A stretch of 50,290 nucleotides of DNA from K189A clade bacterium (lineage in GTDB: Bacteria; Pseudomonadota; Gammaproteobacteria; Pseudomonadales; Azotimanducaceae), in contig CACOYI010000009.1 in NCBI GenBank assembly GCA_902631405.1, forward strand, positions 1-50,290. Reading direction: 5' to 3'. Below the pieces are notes generated by a model, which made no database searches, was not told where the DNA came from, and saw nothing but the letters and a program-made list of their open reading frames with translations. The translations under genes were made by a program, and so were the position numbers. Within the stretch, counting starts at the first letter, position 1. Every line of letters begins with the position of its first letter. Below are positions 43,928 to 50,290 of this stretch, piece by piece.

Positions 43928-44090
43928 GTGTGCTCACTAAGTTTAATTGTTTTGGTCTTCTTTCCGAAGTGACAGAAAATTAGCATTAACGGTGCCACTT
44001 TCTAAGTATAAAGATTAAAGTTCACAAAAAGCGGGTCACCAAACCATGAGAACTAAGTGTAGAATTGCGGACTAGTTTAAGGCGTAGCAG

Positions 44091-44504
44091 ATGGATCAAT
44101 TTTTCAACTTTGTCTATTCAAACCTGATTTTAGTCTCAGTGTTCGTGGTTTTCTTAGTTCTTTTCATACGTAACGAAGTATCTCGGGGAGGCCAAGGTAT
44201 AACCTCTCAGAAGTTGACCGAATTGATGAACAAAGAAGCAGCTTTGGTGGTAGACGTTAGGGATAAGAGTGAATTTTCTCAAGGACATATAGCCGGCGCG
44301 ATCAATATTCCGTTCTCAGATTTCCAAACAAGATGCAGCGAATTAACGGATAAGACAAAATCTGTGATTGTCGCTTGCAAAATGGGCCAACATTCAGGCC
44401 CCGCCGGAGTCATTCTTCGCAAAAATGGTTTTAGCTCTGTCTATAGGCTGACGGGTGGAATGTCCGAATGGAGAGGCCAAAATCTTCCGGTGGTAAAGAA
44501 ATAA
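44091..44504 (+). CDS. Membrane-anchored rhodanese-like protein (YibN type)
   Basis: 137 residues. N-terminal membrane helix (10-27), then one rhodanese domain with VVDVRDKSEFSQGHIAGAINIP and the active cysteine Cys96 in VACKMGQHS. YibN-type proteins lie upstream of secB in many gammaproteobacteria, as here. Role in sulfur transfer or membrane protein quality is not settled. Confidence 0.9.
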   Translation: MDQFFNFVYSNLILVSVFVVFLVLFIRNEVSRGGQGITSQKLTELMNKEAALVVDVRDKSEFSQGHIAGAINIPFSDFQTRCSELTDKTKSVIVACKMGQHSGPAGVILRKNGFSSVYRLTGGMSEWRGQNLPVVKK

Positions 44505-44520
44505 TAGAGGTAATTCAAAT

Positions 44521-45003
44521 TTGTCGAATCTCTCAGTATCTTTAAAAATTGAACGAATATATCTGAAGGACGCTTCCTTCGAATCACCTGCGAGCCCAGA
44601 GATATTTCGTGGAGAATGGCACCCTGAACTCGGTGTCGATATCAATACCAGGGGTTCACGACTAGAGGGAGACGTACATGAGGTCGTGCTAAGTGCAACG
44701 GTGACGTCGAAATTAGAGGATGGAAAAAACGGCTTTCTAGTGGAAATTAAGCAAGCAGGGATTTTTAGCATTGAAGGCGCGAACGAAGAGCAACTGTCGA
44801 ATATTATGGGAGTTGTTTGTCCCAATGTTTTGTTCCCGTATTTGAGAGAGACATTAGATTCCTTATTGGTGAAAGGAGGTTTTCCCGCTGTGCAGTTGGC
44901 ACCAATAAACTTTGATGCCTTATATAGTGAGGCGATAAAGAGTAAGGCGGATTCAGCTTCCGGCCCCAGTGAACCAGCGGGACCAAAGACCACAACCCAT
45001 TGA
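44521..45003 (+). CDS. secB: Protein-export chaperone SecB
   Basis: 160 residues from a TTG start. IERIYLKDASFESPASP, VLSATVTSKLEDGKNGFLVEIKQAGIF and CPNVLFPYLRETLDSLLVKGGFPAVQLAPINFDALY are diagnostic segments. Tetrameric chaperone that hands preproteins to SecA. Located between the rhodanese gene and opposing trmL. Confidence 0.96.
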   Translation: MSNLSVSLKIERIYLKDASFESPASPEIFRGEWHPELGVDINTRGSRLEGDVHEVVLSATVTSKLEDGKNGFLVEIKQAGIFSIEGANEEQLSNIMGVVCPNVLFPYLRETLDSLLVKGGFPAVQLAPINFDALYSEAIKSKADSASGPSEPAGPKTTTH

Positions 45004-45006
45004 AGC

Positions 45007-45471
45007 TTATTCCAAGCCGTTAAAATCAAGCTGTCTTAAGCACTCGTAAACTACAACGGAAACCGCATTGGCCAGGTTTAAACTTCGTTGAGATATCCTC
45101 ATCGGGATCCGCAACTTCCTTTCTTCGGGATGATTATCAAGAATCTCCATCGGAAGGCCTCTAGTTTCGGGACCGAATAAAAAGCAATCATCTGGCTCGA
45201 AACAGATGGAGTCGTATCTTTTATTCGCCTTTGTGGAAAACGCGAAAAGCCGGAATTGGCGAATCGCTCGCAAGCAGGAAGGGAGATCATTGTGAACTGT
45301 GATTCTCGCATGCTCGTGGTAATCAAGCCCTGCTCTACGAAGTTTTTTTTCTTCCATCGAGAACCCCAGGGGTTTAATTAGGTCTAAACCCACCCCTGTA
45401 TTGGCGCAAAGTCGAATTATATTACCAGTGTTTTGTGGTATCTCCGGTTGATAAAGGATCACCCTAGGCAT
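45007..45471 (-). CDS. trmL: tRNA (cytidine/uridine-34-2'-O)-methyltransferase TrmL
   Basis: 154 residues, SPOUT fold. QPEIPQNTGNIIRLCANTG, LFGPETRGLP and IPMRISQRSLNLANAVSVVVYE form the trefoil-knot SAM site. Methylates the wobble base of tRNA-Leu isoacceptors. Convergent with secB with a 3-bp gap. Confidence 0.95.
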   Translation of the reverse strand: MPRVILYQPEIPQNTGNIIRLCANTGVGLDLIKPLGFSMEEKKLRRAGLDYHEHARITVHNDLPSCLRAIRQFRLFAFSTKANKRYDSICFEPDDCFLFGPETRGLPMEILDNHPEERKLRIPMRISQRSLNLANAVSVVVYECLRQLDFNGLE

Positions 45472-45486
45472 GGTATTTTTTTAAGA

Positions 45487-46893
45487 CTACTCCCCATTAT
45501 CCTTAGAGAGGCTGATCTCTTGAAGCTTTCTAGTTAAGGTGTTTCTCCCCCAACCCAGAAGTTGAGCGGCGTCTTTTTTTCTCCCCTTGGTCTTACGAAG
45601 GGCCGCTTCAATAATGACCTTCTCAAATTTCGGCATTGCAATATCAAGCAAAGGTTTCGAGTTGGTTTTCTCAAGCATTTCGTTCGCCCACAGGCTTAGA
45701 TTTGATTCCCAGCTATCTCCTTGGGAGTTGCCGACAGTTTTAATAAGGTCTTTTGGAAGATCTTCCACAAGAATATTCGTTGAGCTCGACATTACGTGCA
45801 GCCATTGACACAGATTTTCTAGTTGTCGGACATTGCCTGGCCAGGGTAGGTTGCATAAATAGTCTTCCGTCGATTTTTCGAGTATTTTTCTCTCTTCCTG
45901 CGACTCTTCTGCGAGTTTTTTTAGAAAATGTGCAGCTAGTAGGGGAATATCCTCTCTTCTCTCCGATAAGGAAGGTACATTTATCCGAATAACGTTCAGT
46001 CTGTGAAAGAGGTCTTCTCGAAATTTTCCTTGTCTGACCAAAAGCTCAAGATCTTGATGTGTTGCAGCAAGTATTCTGACGTTGGTTTTTAAGCTTTCCC
46101 GCCCGCCAACTCTGTAGAAACTGTTATCCGCAATAACTCTTAACAAACGAGTTTGTGCCGAGATTGGCATGTCGCCTATTTCATCGAGGAACAAAGTCCC
46201 TCGATTGGCTTGTTCGAAGCGACCGACTCGAGCACTTGTGGCGCCAGTAAATGAGCCTTTTTCATGGCCGAAGAGCTCGCTTTCGATTAGCTCTCTTGGT
46301 ATTGCCGCTACATTCAAAGCAACGAAAACTTCATTTTTCCTCGGGCCGTGGGTGTGGAGCGCTCTAGCTACCAATTCTTTGCCTGAACCAGACTCTCCAT
46401 TTATCAAAACCGTAAAACTAGAGGAGGATAGCCTGCCTATAGCCTTGAAGACTTCCTGCATAGCTGGGGCTGAACCCAAAATTTCGCCGGAAGGAGTGAT
46501 TTGATTGGTGATTTGCGGATCTGACTCTGATCTACTGTTAATCGCCCTTTGAACAACGTTGACCACCTCATCAATATCAAATGGTTTCGCCAGATACTCG
46601 TAAGCTCCTAGCTCGAAGCTATTTACGGCGCTGTCGAGATCTGAATGCGCGGTCATTATTATCACTGGTATCTGAGGAAACTCAGTTTGTATTTTCTGAA
46701 GAAAATCTAACCCGCTCGAACCAGGCATTCTGATATCACTTAATACGGTAAGGGGTAGTTCATTTGGAAAAAGGTGCATCGCCTCGTCGGCGCTATCAAA
46801 TGCTTTGATGGGTATACCTGCTTGACCAAGAGCCTTGTCTAAAACCCATCGTATTGAGTCGTCATCGTCAATTACCCAAACGGTTTTTTTCAT
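45487..46893 (-). CDS. ntrC: Nitrogen response regulator NtrC (sigma-54 activator)
   Basis: 468 residues. Receiver domain with phosphoacceptor Asp53 (LSDIRMPG) and Lys103; AAA+ domain with Walker A GESGSGKE (166-173), sigma-54 contact loop GSFTGA (213-218; Ser replaces the usual Ala) and Walker B GTLFLDEIGD; C-terminal Fis-type helix-turn-helix (KGRKKDAAQLLGWGRNTLTRKL). Expected to act at the TGCAC-N7-GTGCA-like sites near 1041 and 2361. Overlaps ntrB by 4 bases. Confidence 0.97.
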   Translation of the reverse strand: MKKTVWVIDDDDSIRWVLDKALGQAGIPIKAFDSADEAMHLFPNELPLTVLSDIRMPGSSGLDFLQKIQTEFPQIPVIIMTAHSDLDSAVNSFELGAYEYLAKPFDIDEVVNVVQRAINSRSESDPQITNQITPSGEILGSAPAMQEVFKAIGRLSSSSFTVLINGESGSGKELVARALHTHGPRKNEVFVALNVAAIPRELIESELFGHEKGSFTGATSARVGRFEQANRGTLFLDEIGDMPISAQTRLLRVIADNSFYRVGGRESLKTNVRILAATHQDLELLVRQGKFREDLFHRLNVIRINVPSLSERREDIPLLAAHFLKKLAEESQEERKILEKSTEDYLCNLPWPGNVRQLENLCQWLHVMSSSTNILVEDLPKDLIKTVGNSQGDSWESNLSLWANEMLEKTNSKPLLDIAMPKFEKVIIEAALRKTKGRKKDAAQLLGWGRNTLTRKLQEISLSKDNGE

Positions 46894-48008
46894 CGCGATT
46901 CTTCTCTAGATGATTGGTCCCTAGCCATCTTAAACGGTAGGTTGATGGAAAAAGTGGTTGCTCCGAACTCGCTTTTTACGTTGAGAGAGCCTTTATGTTG
47001 GCTAATTATGGACTGCGCTACGGCGAGGCCGATCCCGGAACCACTCGGTTTCGTTGTTACCATGGGATAGAAGATTCTTTGAAGATCTTTCTTCATAATT
47101 CCTGGGCCGTTATCAGATATTTCGACTCGCAACACCCCTCGGTGTCTGACATCCCCGATCGTGAACTGGCCTACAAATCTTGATTTAAATTTGATCCTAG
47201 GAGAGTCAACGTTGATTAACGCTTCGCATGCATTTCTAGCTATATTTAAAATAGCCTGTATAAGTTGATCTCGGTCGCCATGTATCTCTGGTAGGCTGGG
47301 ATCGTAATCTCGCTCCCAGCATAATCTGCTGTCGAATTCTGAATTGAGTAAACTAATAGTGTTCTCACATACTTCCGTTATGTTGACATCCTCAATTCGC
47401 AAGGCCTTGCTCGGGCCGAGCATTCTGTCCACAAGGTTTCGGAGCCGATCAACCTCCGAAATAATTATTTCTGTGTGATCGACAAGATCGGTGTCACTCG
47501 GCAGCGCTTTTTGCATGAGTTGAGCAGCCCCTCTTATACCTCCCAACGGATTTTTTATTTCGTGCGCCATCCCTCTAATTAAGATCTGATTCGTTTGGTT
47601 TCTGTCGAAATCGGTTTTCTCTTGGGCAATATCGCTAAACCTACCGACGGGTTTTATCTCGAGCACTAAAGTGTTTGGTGAATTTCCAAGATTCGCTGTC
47701 ATATCTACCAGTTCGGTTTGGGAGTCAGGGATCTTTAGATTTATTTCACGTGCAGTGAAAGGTTGCTCGTTTTCGATAGAAAGCTTTAGGTTTTGCTTTA
47801 TCTCTTCTGGATAGATTGCTAACTGTTCAAGCTTCTTTCCTGTTGCTTGCGACAAAGAGCAATTGAAAAGGTTTTGTGCCGCCGTATTCATCAAAGATAC
47901 GCTGAGTTCACTATCTAGAATGACTACAGCAGTACTCAACTGATCTAGGATCTGACCAGGAGAGCGCGTTCTGCGGCTCCGGGTAGCTAAGTTTGCGACT
48001 TTGTTCAT
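46890..48008 (-). CDS. ntrB: Nitrogen sensor histidine kinase NtrB
   Basis: 372 residues, cytoplasmic (no membrane helices). PAS domain about 20-120, H-box with His149 in GMAHEIKNPLGGIRGAAQLM, N-box NIARNACEAL, G-boxes DNGPGI and SGIGLAVAQSI. Kinase/phosphatase for NtrC under PII control. 152 bp after the glutamine synthetase gene, with a hairpin in between. Confidence 0.96.
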   Translation of the reverse strand: MNKVANLATRSRRTRSPGQILDQLSTAVVILDSELSVSLMNTAAQNLFNCSLSQATGKKLEQLAIYPEEIKQNLKLSIENEQPFTAREINLKIPDSQTELVDMTANLGNSPNTLVLEIKPVGRFSDIAQEKTDFDRNQTNQILIRGMAHEIKNPLGGIRGAAQLMQKALPSDTDLVDHTEIIISEVDRLRNLVDRMLGPSKALRIEDVNITEVCENTISLLNSEFDSRLCWERDYDPSLPEIHGDRDQLIQAILNIARNACEALINVDSPRIKFKSRFVGQFTIGDVRHRGVLRVEISDNGPGIMKKDLQRIFYPMVTTKPSGSGIGLAVAQSIISQHKGSLNVKSEFGATTFSINLPFKMARDQSSREESR

Positions 48009-48108
48009 TTAAATTGGCATGTTCCGCAATTCCAGGGCTTGATATTACGATAGCCCCTAACGCCGTCAGCAACCTTTTTTCAAGAAACTATCGGCACGAT
48101 CGAAGGAA

Positions 48109-48142
48109 GAGCATCACTCTTTTTAGTCAAGGAGTGATGCTC
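48109..48142. terminator. Hairpin between glutamine synthetase and ntrB
   Basis: Perfect 11-bp inverted repeat GAGCATCACTC (48109-48119) / GAGTGATGCTC (48132-48142) with a 12-base loop, 18 bp past the glutamine synthetase stop. On the minus strand the tail TTCCTTC is only moderately T-rich. Probably a partial terminator lowering ntrBC expression relative to glutamine synthetase, as known for glnA-ntrBC in enterics. Confidence 0.6.
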
Positions 48143-48160
48143 AGCGTATGCGGGATGTTA

Positions 48161-49171
48161 TTATGCCAAGCTCTCTTTCGTTGTCTTGATTATTGCAGCA
48201 GCAACTTTATAAGGGTCGGCATTCGACGCGGGCCGTCTGTCTTCTAATCTCCCTTTCCACCCGTCTTCAACGGTTCCCACTGGTATACGAATAGACGCGC
48301 CTCTATCGGAAACGCCAAAACTGAACTCATTAATCGATTGTGTTTCGTGCTCACCTGTTAAACGCTTATCATTATCCGCGCCGTAGACAGAGATATGACG
48401 CTCAATATTCTTTCCGAAATGTTCGCAAATTTTTGTAAAGGTGCCCTCTTCCCCTGATTCTCTCATCAGCCCGTTAGAGAAGTTCGCATGCATCCCAGAA
48501 CCGTTCCAGTCCAAGGCTCCAAACGGTTTGGGGTGCCAGTTGATTGCATAACCATATTTTTCTCCCGTCCTCTCTAGCAGATAGCGGGCTAACCATGTTT
48601 GGTCTCCTGCATCGGCCGCGCCTTTCGCAAACACCTGGAATTCCCATTGGCCGGCTGCTACCTCTCCATTTATACCCTCGACATTAATGCCAGCCTCCAG
48701 GCAGAGATCTAGATGTTCGTCAACGCAATCTCTGCCAAAAGAATTCGACGCTCCGACTGAGCAATAATAAGGTCCCTGAGGTCCAGGAAATCCGTTTTGG
48801 GGGAATCCCGGTGGTAATTGTGTATCGACGTCCCATAAAAAATATTCCTGCTCGAAGCCGAACCAAAAGTCTGCATCGTCGTCATCAATCGTAGACCTTC
48901 CATTTGTGGGGTGAGGTGTGCCATCTGCATTGAGAACCTCAGTCATCACTAGGTAGGCACTTTGTCGATCTGGGTCAGGGATGATAGCAACAGGCTTTAG
49001 CAAACAGTCTGACGAGCTTCCATCCGCTTGCTGCGTAGAACTCCCATCAAAAGACCACATCGGACATTCTTCTAGTGTTCCTCCGAAGTTATCTCTGATT
49101 TGGGTTTTGCTCCTAAGGCTTTGAGTGGGCGAGTATCCGTCAAGCCATATATATTCTAGTTTTGATTTCAT
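48161..49171 (-). CDS. glnII: Glutamine synthetase type II (GSII, eukaryotic-like)
   Basis: 336 residues, far shorter than GSI (about 470). Sequence is of the GSII class: LEYIWLDGYSPTQSLRSKT, MWSFDGSSTQQADG, GQWEFQVF, NGSGMHANFS, ADNDKRLTGEHETQSINEFS, GVSDRGASIRIP. It makes glutamine from glutamate, ammonium and ATP. GSII lacks the adenylylation tyrosine of GSI, so GlnE control cannot apply. It occupies the position next to ntrBC normally held by glnA. Good AAGGAGAAGGAC-type ribosome site upstream of ATG 49171. Confidence 0.95.
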   Translation of the reverse strand: MKSKLEYIWLDGYSPTQSLRSKTQIRDNFGGTLEECPMWSFDGSSTQQADGSSSDCLLKPVAIIPDPDRQSAYLVMTEVLNADGTPHPTNGRSTIDDDDADFWFGFEQEYFLWDVDTQLPPGFPQNGFPGPQGPYYCSVGASNSFGRDCVDEHLDLCLEAGINVEGINGEVAAGQWEFQVFAKGAADAGDQTWLARYLLERTGEKYGYAINWHPKPFGALDWNGSGMHANFSNGLMRESGEEGTFTKICEHFGKNIERHISVYGADNDKRLTGEHETQSINEFSFGVSDRGASIRIPVGTVEDGWKGRLEDRRPASNADPYKVAAAIIKTTKESLA

Positions 49172-49328
49172 ATGTCCTTCTCCTTTGTTATGAAATTCTT
49201 CAGCATCTTGTATTGGCTAAACACTCTCTCAAATGACTCGTTATTCCCTTCGCCTGATTTTGGCTGCCAGTTAACGGGCTCCCAATCAGTGTTTGATTAG
49301 AGCGTTTCTTACAGTATCCATTATTTTT

Positions 49329-49345
49329 CGCACTAATAAAATGCA
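49329..49345. promoter_or_regulatory. Possible NtrC half-conserved site near glnII
   Basis: CGCACTAATAAAATGCA matches TGCAC-N7-GTGCA at 8 of 10 positions with exact spacing, 158 bp upstream of glnII. Could be chance in AT-rich DNA. Confidence 0.3.
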
Positions 49346-49388
49346 TAAAATAAAAAAATTAGCATGTTATTGAATTATCAAATTAATA

Positions 49389-49405
49389 TGCCCTAAATAT
49401 GTGCG
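49389..49405. promoter_or_regulatory. Second possible NtrC site near glnII
   Basis: TGCCCTAAATATGTGCG matches TGCAC-N7-GTGCA at 8 of 10 positions, 60 bp (about six helical turns) from the first candidate. Weak on its own; the pair is more suggestive. Confidence 0.3.
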
Positions 49406-49576
49406 ATTTTCGACTTTCCCTTGGCCTCTTTATAGTCAGGCATTAGTGATTTTGTGCATGTGTCGGCTAAAAAATAGAAGGCTAAGTGTCTGGATTTATG
49501 CGACTGGACCTTGACCAATGTACCGATATCGAGAGAATGCGTTTCCTAACGGAGACTTGAATAATCGGGAAGTCCT

Positions 49577-50290
49577 TTGACAGTTACTAATATCAGAAAT
49601 ATAGCGATTGTAGCGCATGTGGACCACGGGAAGACCACACTCGTTGATTGTCTATTATCCCAAACTGGAGCGTTAGAGGGAGATCTGCAAAGAGCCATGG
49701 ACAGTAACGACCTGGAGAGAGAGCGAGGCATCACGATACTGTCAAAAAATACCAGCATTGAGCATAACGGGATTAAGATTAATATTGTAGATACGCCCGG
49801 CCATGCAGACTTCGGCGGAGAGGTTGAGAGAATTCTATCAATGGTGGACGCTGTTTTGCTGGTTGTGGATGCGGTGGAGGGGCCAATGCCTCAAACTCGT
49901 TTCGTGACGAGCAAAGCTTTTGAATACGGGCTTAAGCCGCTGGTGGTACTAAATAAAATCGATAGGGATGGCGTTCGGATAGACAACGTTATCGAAGAGG
50001 TTTTTGATCTATTTGATGACCTGGGTGCGAATGATGAACAGTTAGACTTTGAAGTAGTTTACTGTTCTGCGATGGAGGGTACCTCCGGCCTAGATATCGA
50101 GCACATAACTCCAAATATGGACCCACTCCTGGATAAAATTATAGAAACCGTAAACGCCCCAAACGTGGACTTAGAAGCGCCGTTTCAAATGCAAATTAGT
50201 TCTTTAGATTATTCTGAATACGAAGGCGTTATCGGGCTTGGCCTAATCAAACGAGGTGCTATAGAAAAAGGAAGGCCGATCACTCTTATT
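49577..50290 (+). CDS. typA: Ribosome-associated GTPase TypA/BipA, N-terminal part
   Basis: Partial gene running off the right edge: 238 codons from TTG 49577, with GGGAAG upstream. P-loop AHVDHGKT (13-20), switch I RERGITI, DTPGH (72-76), and NKID (126-129) mark a translational GTPase; the spacing and VTNIRNIAIVAH start are those of TypA. Functions in 50S assembly and stress adaptation. Position after glutamine synthetase and divergent from it is conserved in gammaproteobacteria. Confidence 0.95.
   Translation, partial: MTVTNIRNIAIVAHVDHGKTTLVDCLLSQTGALEGDLQRAMDSNDLERERGITILSKNTSIEHNGIKINIVDTPGHADFGGEVERILSMVDAVLLVVDAVEGPMPQTRFVTSKAFEYGLKPLVVLNKIDRDGVRIDNVIEEVFDLFDDLGANDEQLDFEVVYCSAMEGTSGLDIEHITPNMDPLLDKIIETVNAPNVDLEAPFQMQISSLDYSEYEGVIGLGLIKRGAIEKGRPITLI

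Larger units (their letters stand above)
49172..49576. other. 405-bp AT-rich gap between glnII and typA
   Basis: Divergent promoter region. I see no gene. It contains two NtrC-like sites (49329-49345 and 49389-49405). A search by eye for GG-N10-GC on the minus strand between the sites and glnII found no sigma-54 promoter, so glnII may use sigma-70 or a diverged element. Confidence 0.6.

Noticed and set aside
49172-49330. A sigma-54 promoter for glnII
   Set aside because: Every GC on the plus strand was checked for CC ten bases further on; none fits.

Overview
The window is a gene-dense piece of a gammaproteobacterial chromosome. Evidence for this is the local gene order: porin-ubiK-amtB-glnK, argH-lysA-dapF-DUF484-xerC-yigB divergent from hemC-hemD-hemX, trxA-rho, hslO-hslR-yrfG divergent from nudE-cysQ, yggX-mutY, and secB-trmL-ntrC-ntrB-glutamine synthetase-typA. 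Each of these is a known gammaproteobacterial neighbourhood. Short intergenic gaps, many overlapping stop/start pairs, frequent TTG starts, a pseudoazurin and beta-oxidation-type genes suggest a compact, probably marine aerobic heterotroph. I cannot place it more finely from sequence alone.

Layout. 1-5.6 kb: end of an isovaleryl-CoA dehydrogenase, a pseudoazurin, a TorF-type porin, ubiK, amtB, a PII gene and thrC. Both the porin and amtB have candidate sigma-54 promoters with upstream NtrC-like palindromes. 5.6-16.5 kb: yigB, xerC, DUF484, dapF, lysA and argH (minus); hemC, hemD, hemX and a hemY reduced to its membrane segment (plus); then rho and trxA (minus). 16.5-26 kb: hemB, an orphan ParA-type ATPase, dsbB, a quinone oxidoreductase, acpH, gshA, hslO, hslR and yrfG (minus), then nudE and cysQ (plus). 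26.2-38.5 kb: an accessory catabolic block. It holds an acyl-CoA dehydrogenase-fold flavoprotein, a frameshifted gene not visible as one open frame, a methyltransferase, a 2OG-Fe(II) oxygenase, YceI, a thiolase/DUF35 pair, a GFA-GST-DUF1295-SMP30 operon, and an opposing crotonase-CoA transferase-DUF1080-cyclase operon. 38.5-39.4 kb: 0.8 kb without a convincing gene, then tRNA-Phe(GAA). 39.4-50.3 kb: yggX, mutY, a conserved hypothetical, hisB-hisA without hisH or hisF, envC, rhodanese, secB, trmL, ntrC-ntrB, a eukaryotic-type (GSII) glutamine synthetase in the usual glnA place, and the start of typA.

How they work together. The strongest theme is nitrogen. NtrB/NtrC, PII, AmtB, a glutamine synthetase and a porin are all present, and the amtB and porin upstream regions carry the expected enhancer and sigma-54 elements. 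The type of glutamine synthetase is unusual for this locus and cannot be adenylylated as GSI is. The second theme is the 26-38.5 kb block, which looks like a CoA-dependent catabolic module for an unidentified carbonyl, lactone or polycyclic-type substrate. Its core-gene flanks and the tRNA at its right edge suggest it is a variable locus.
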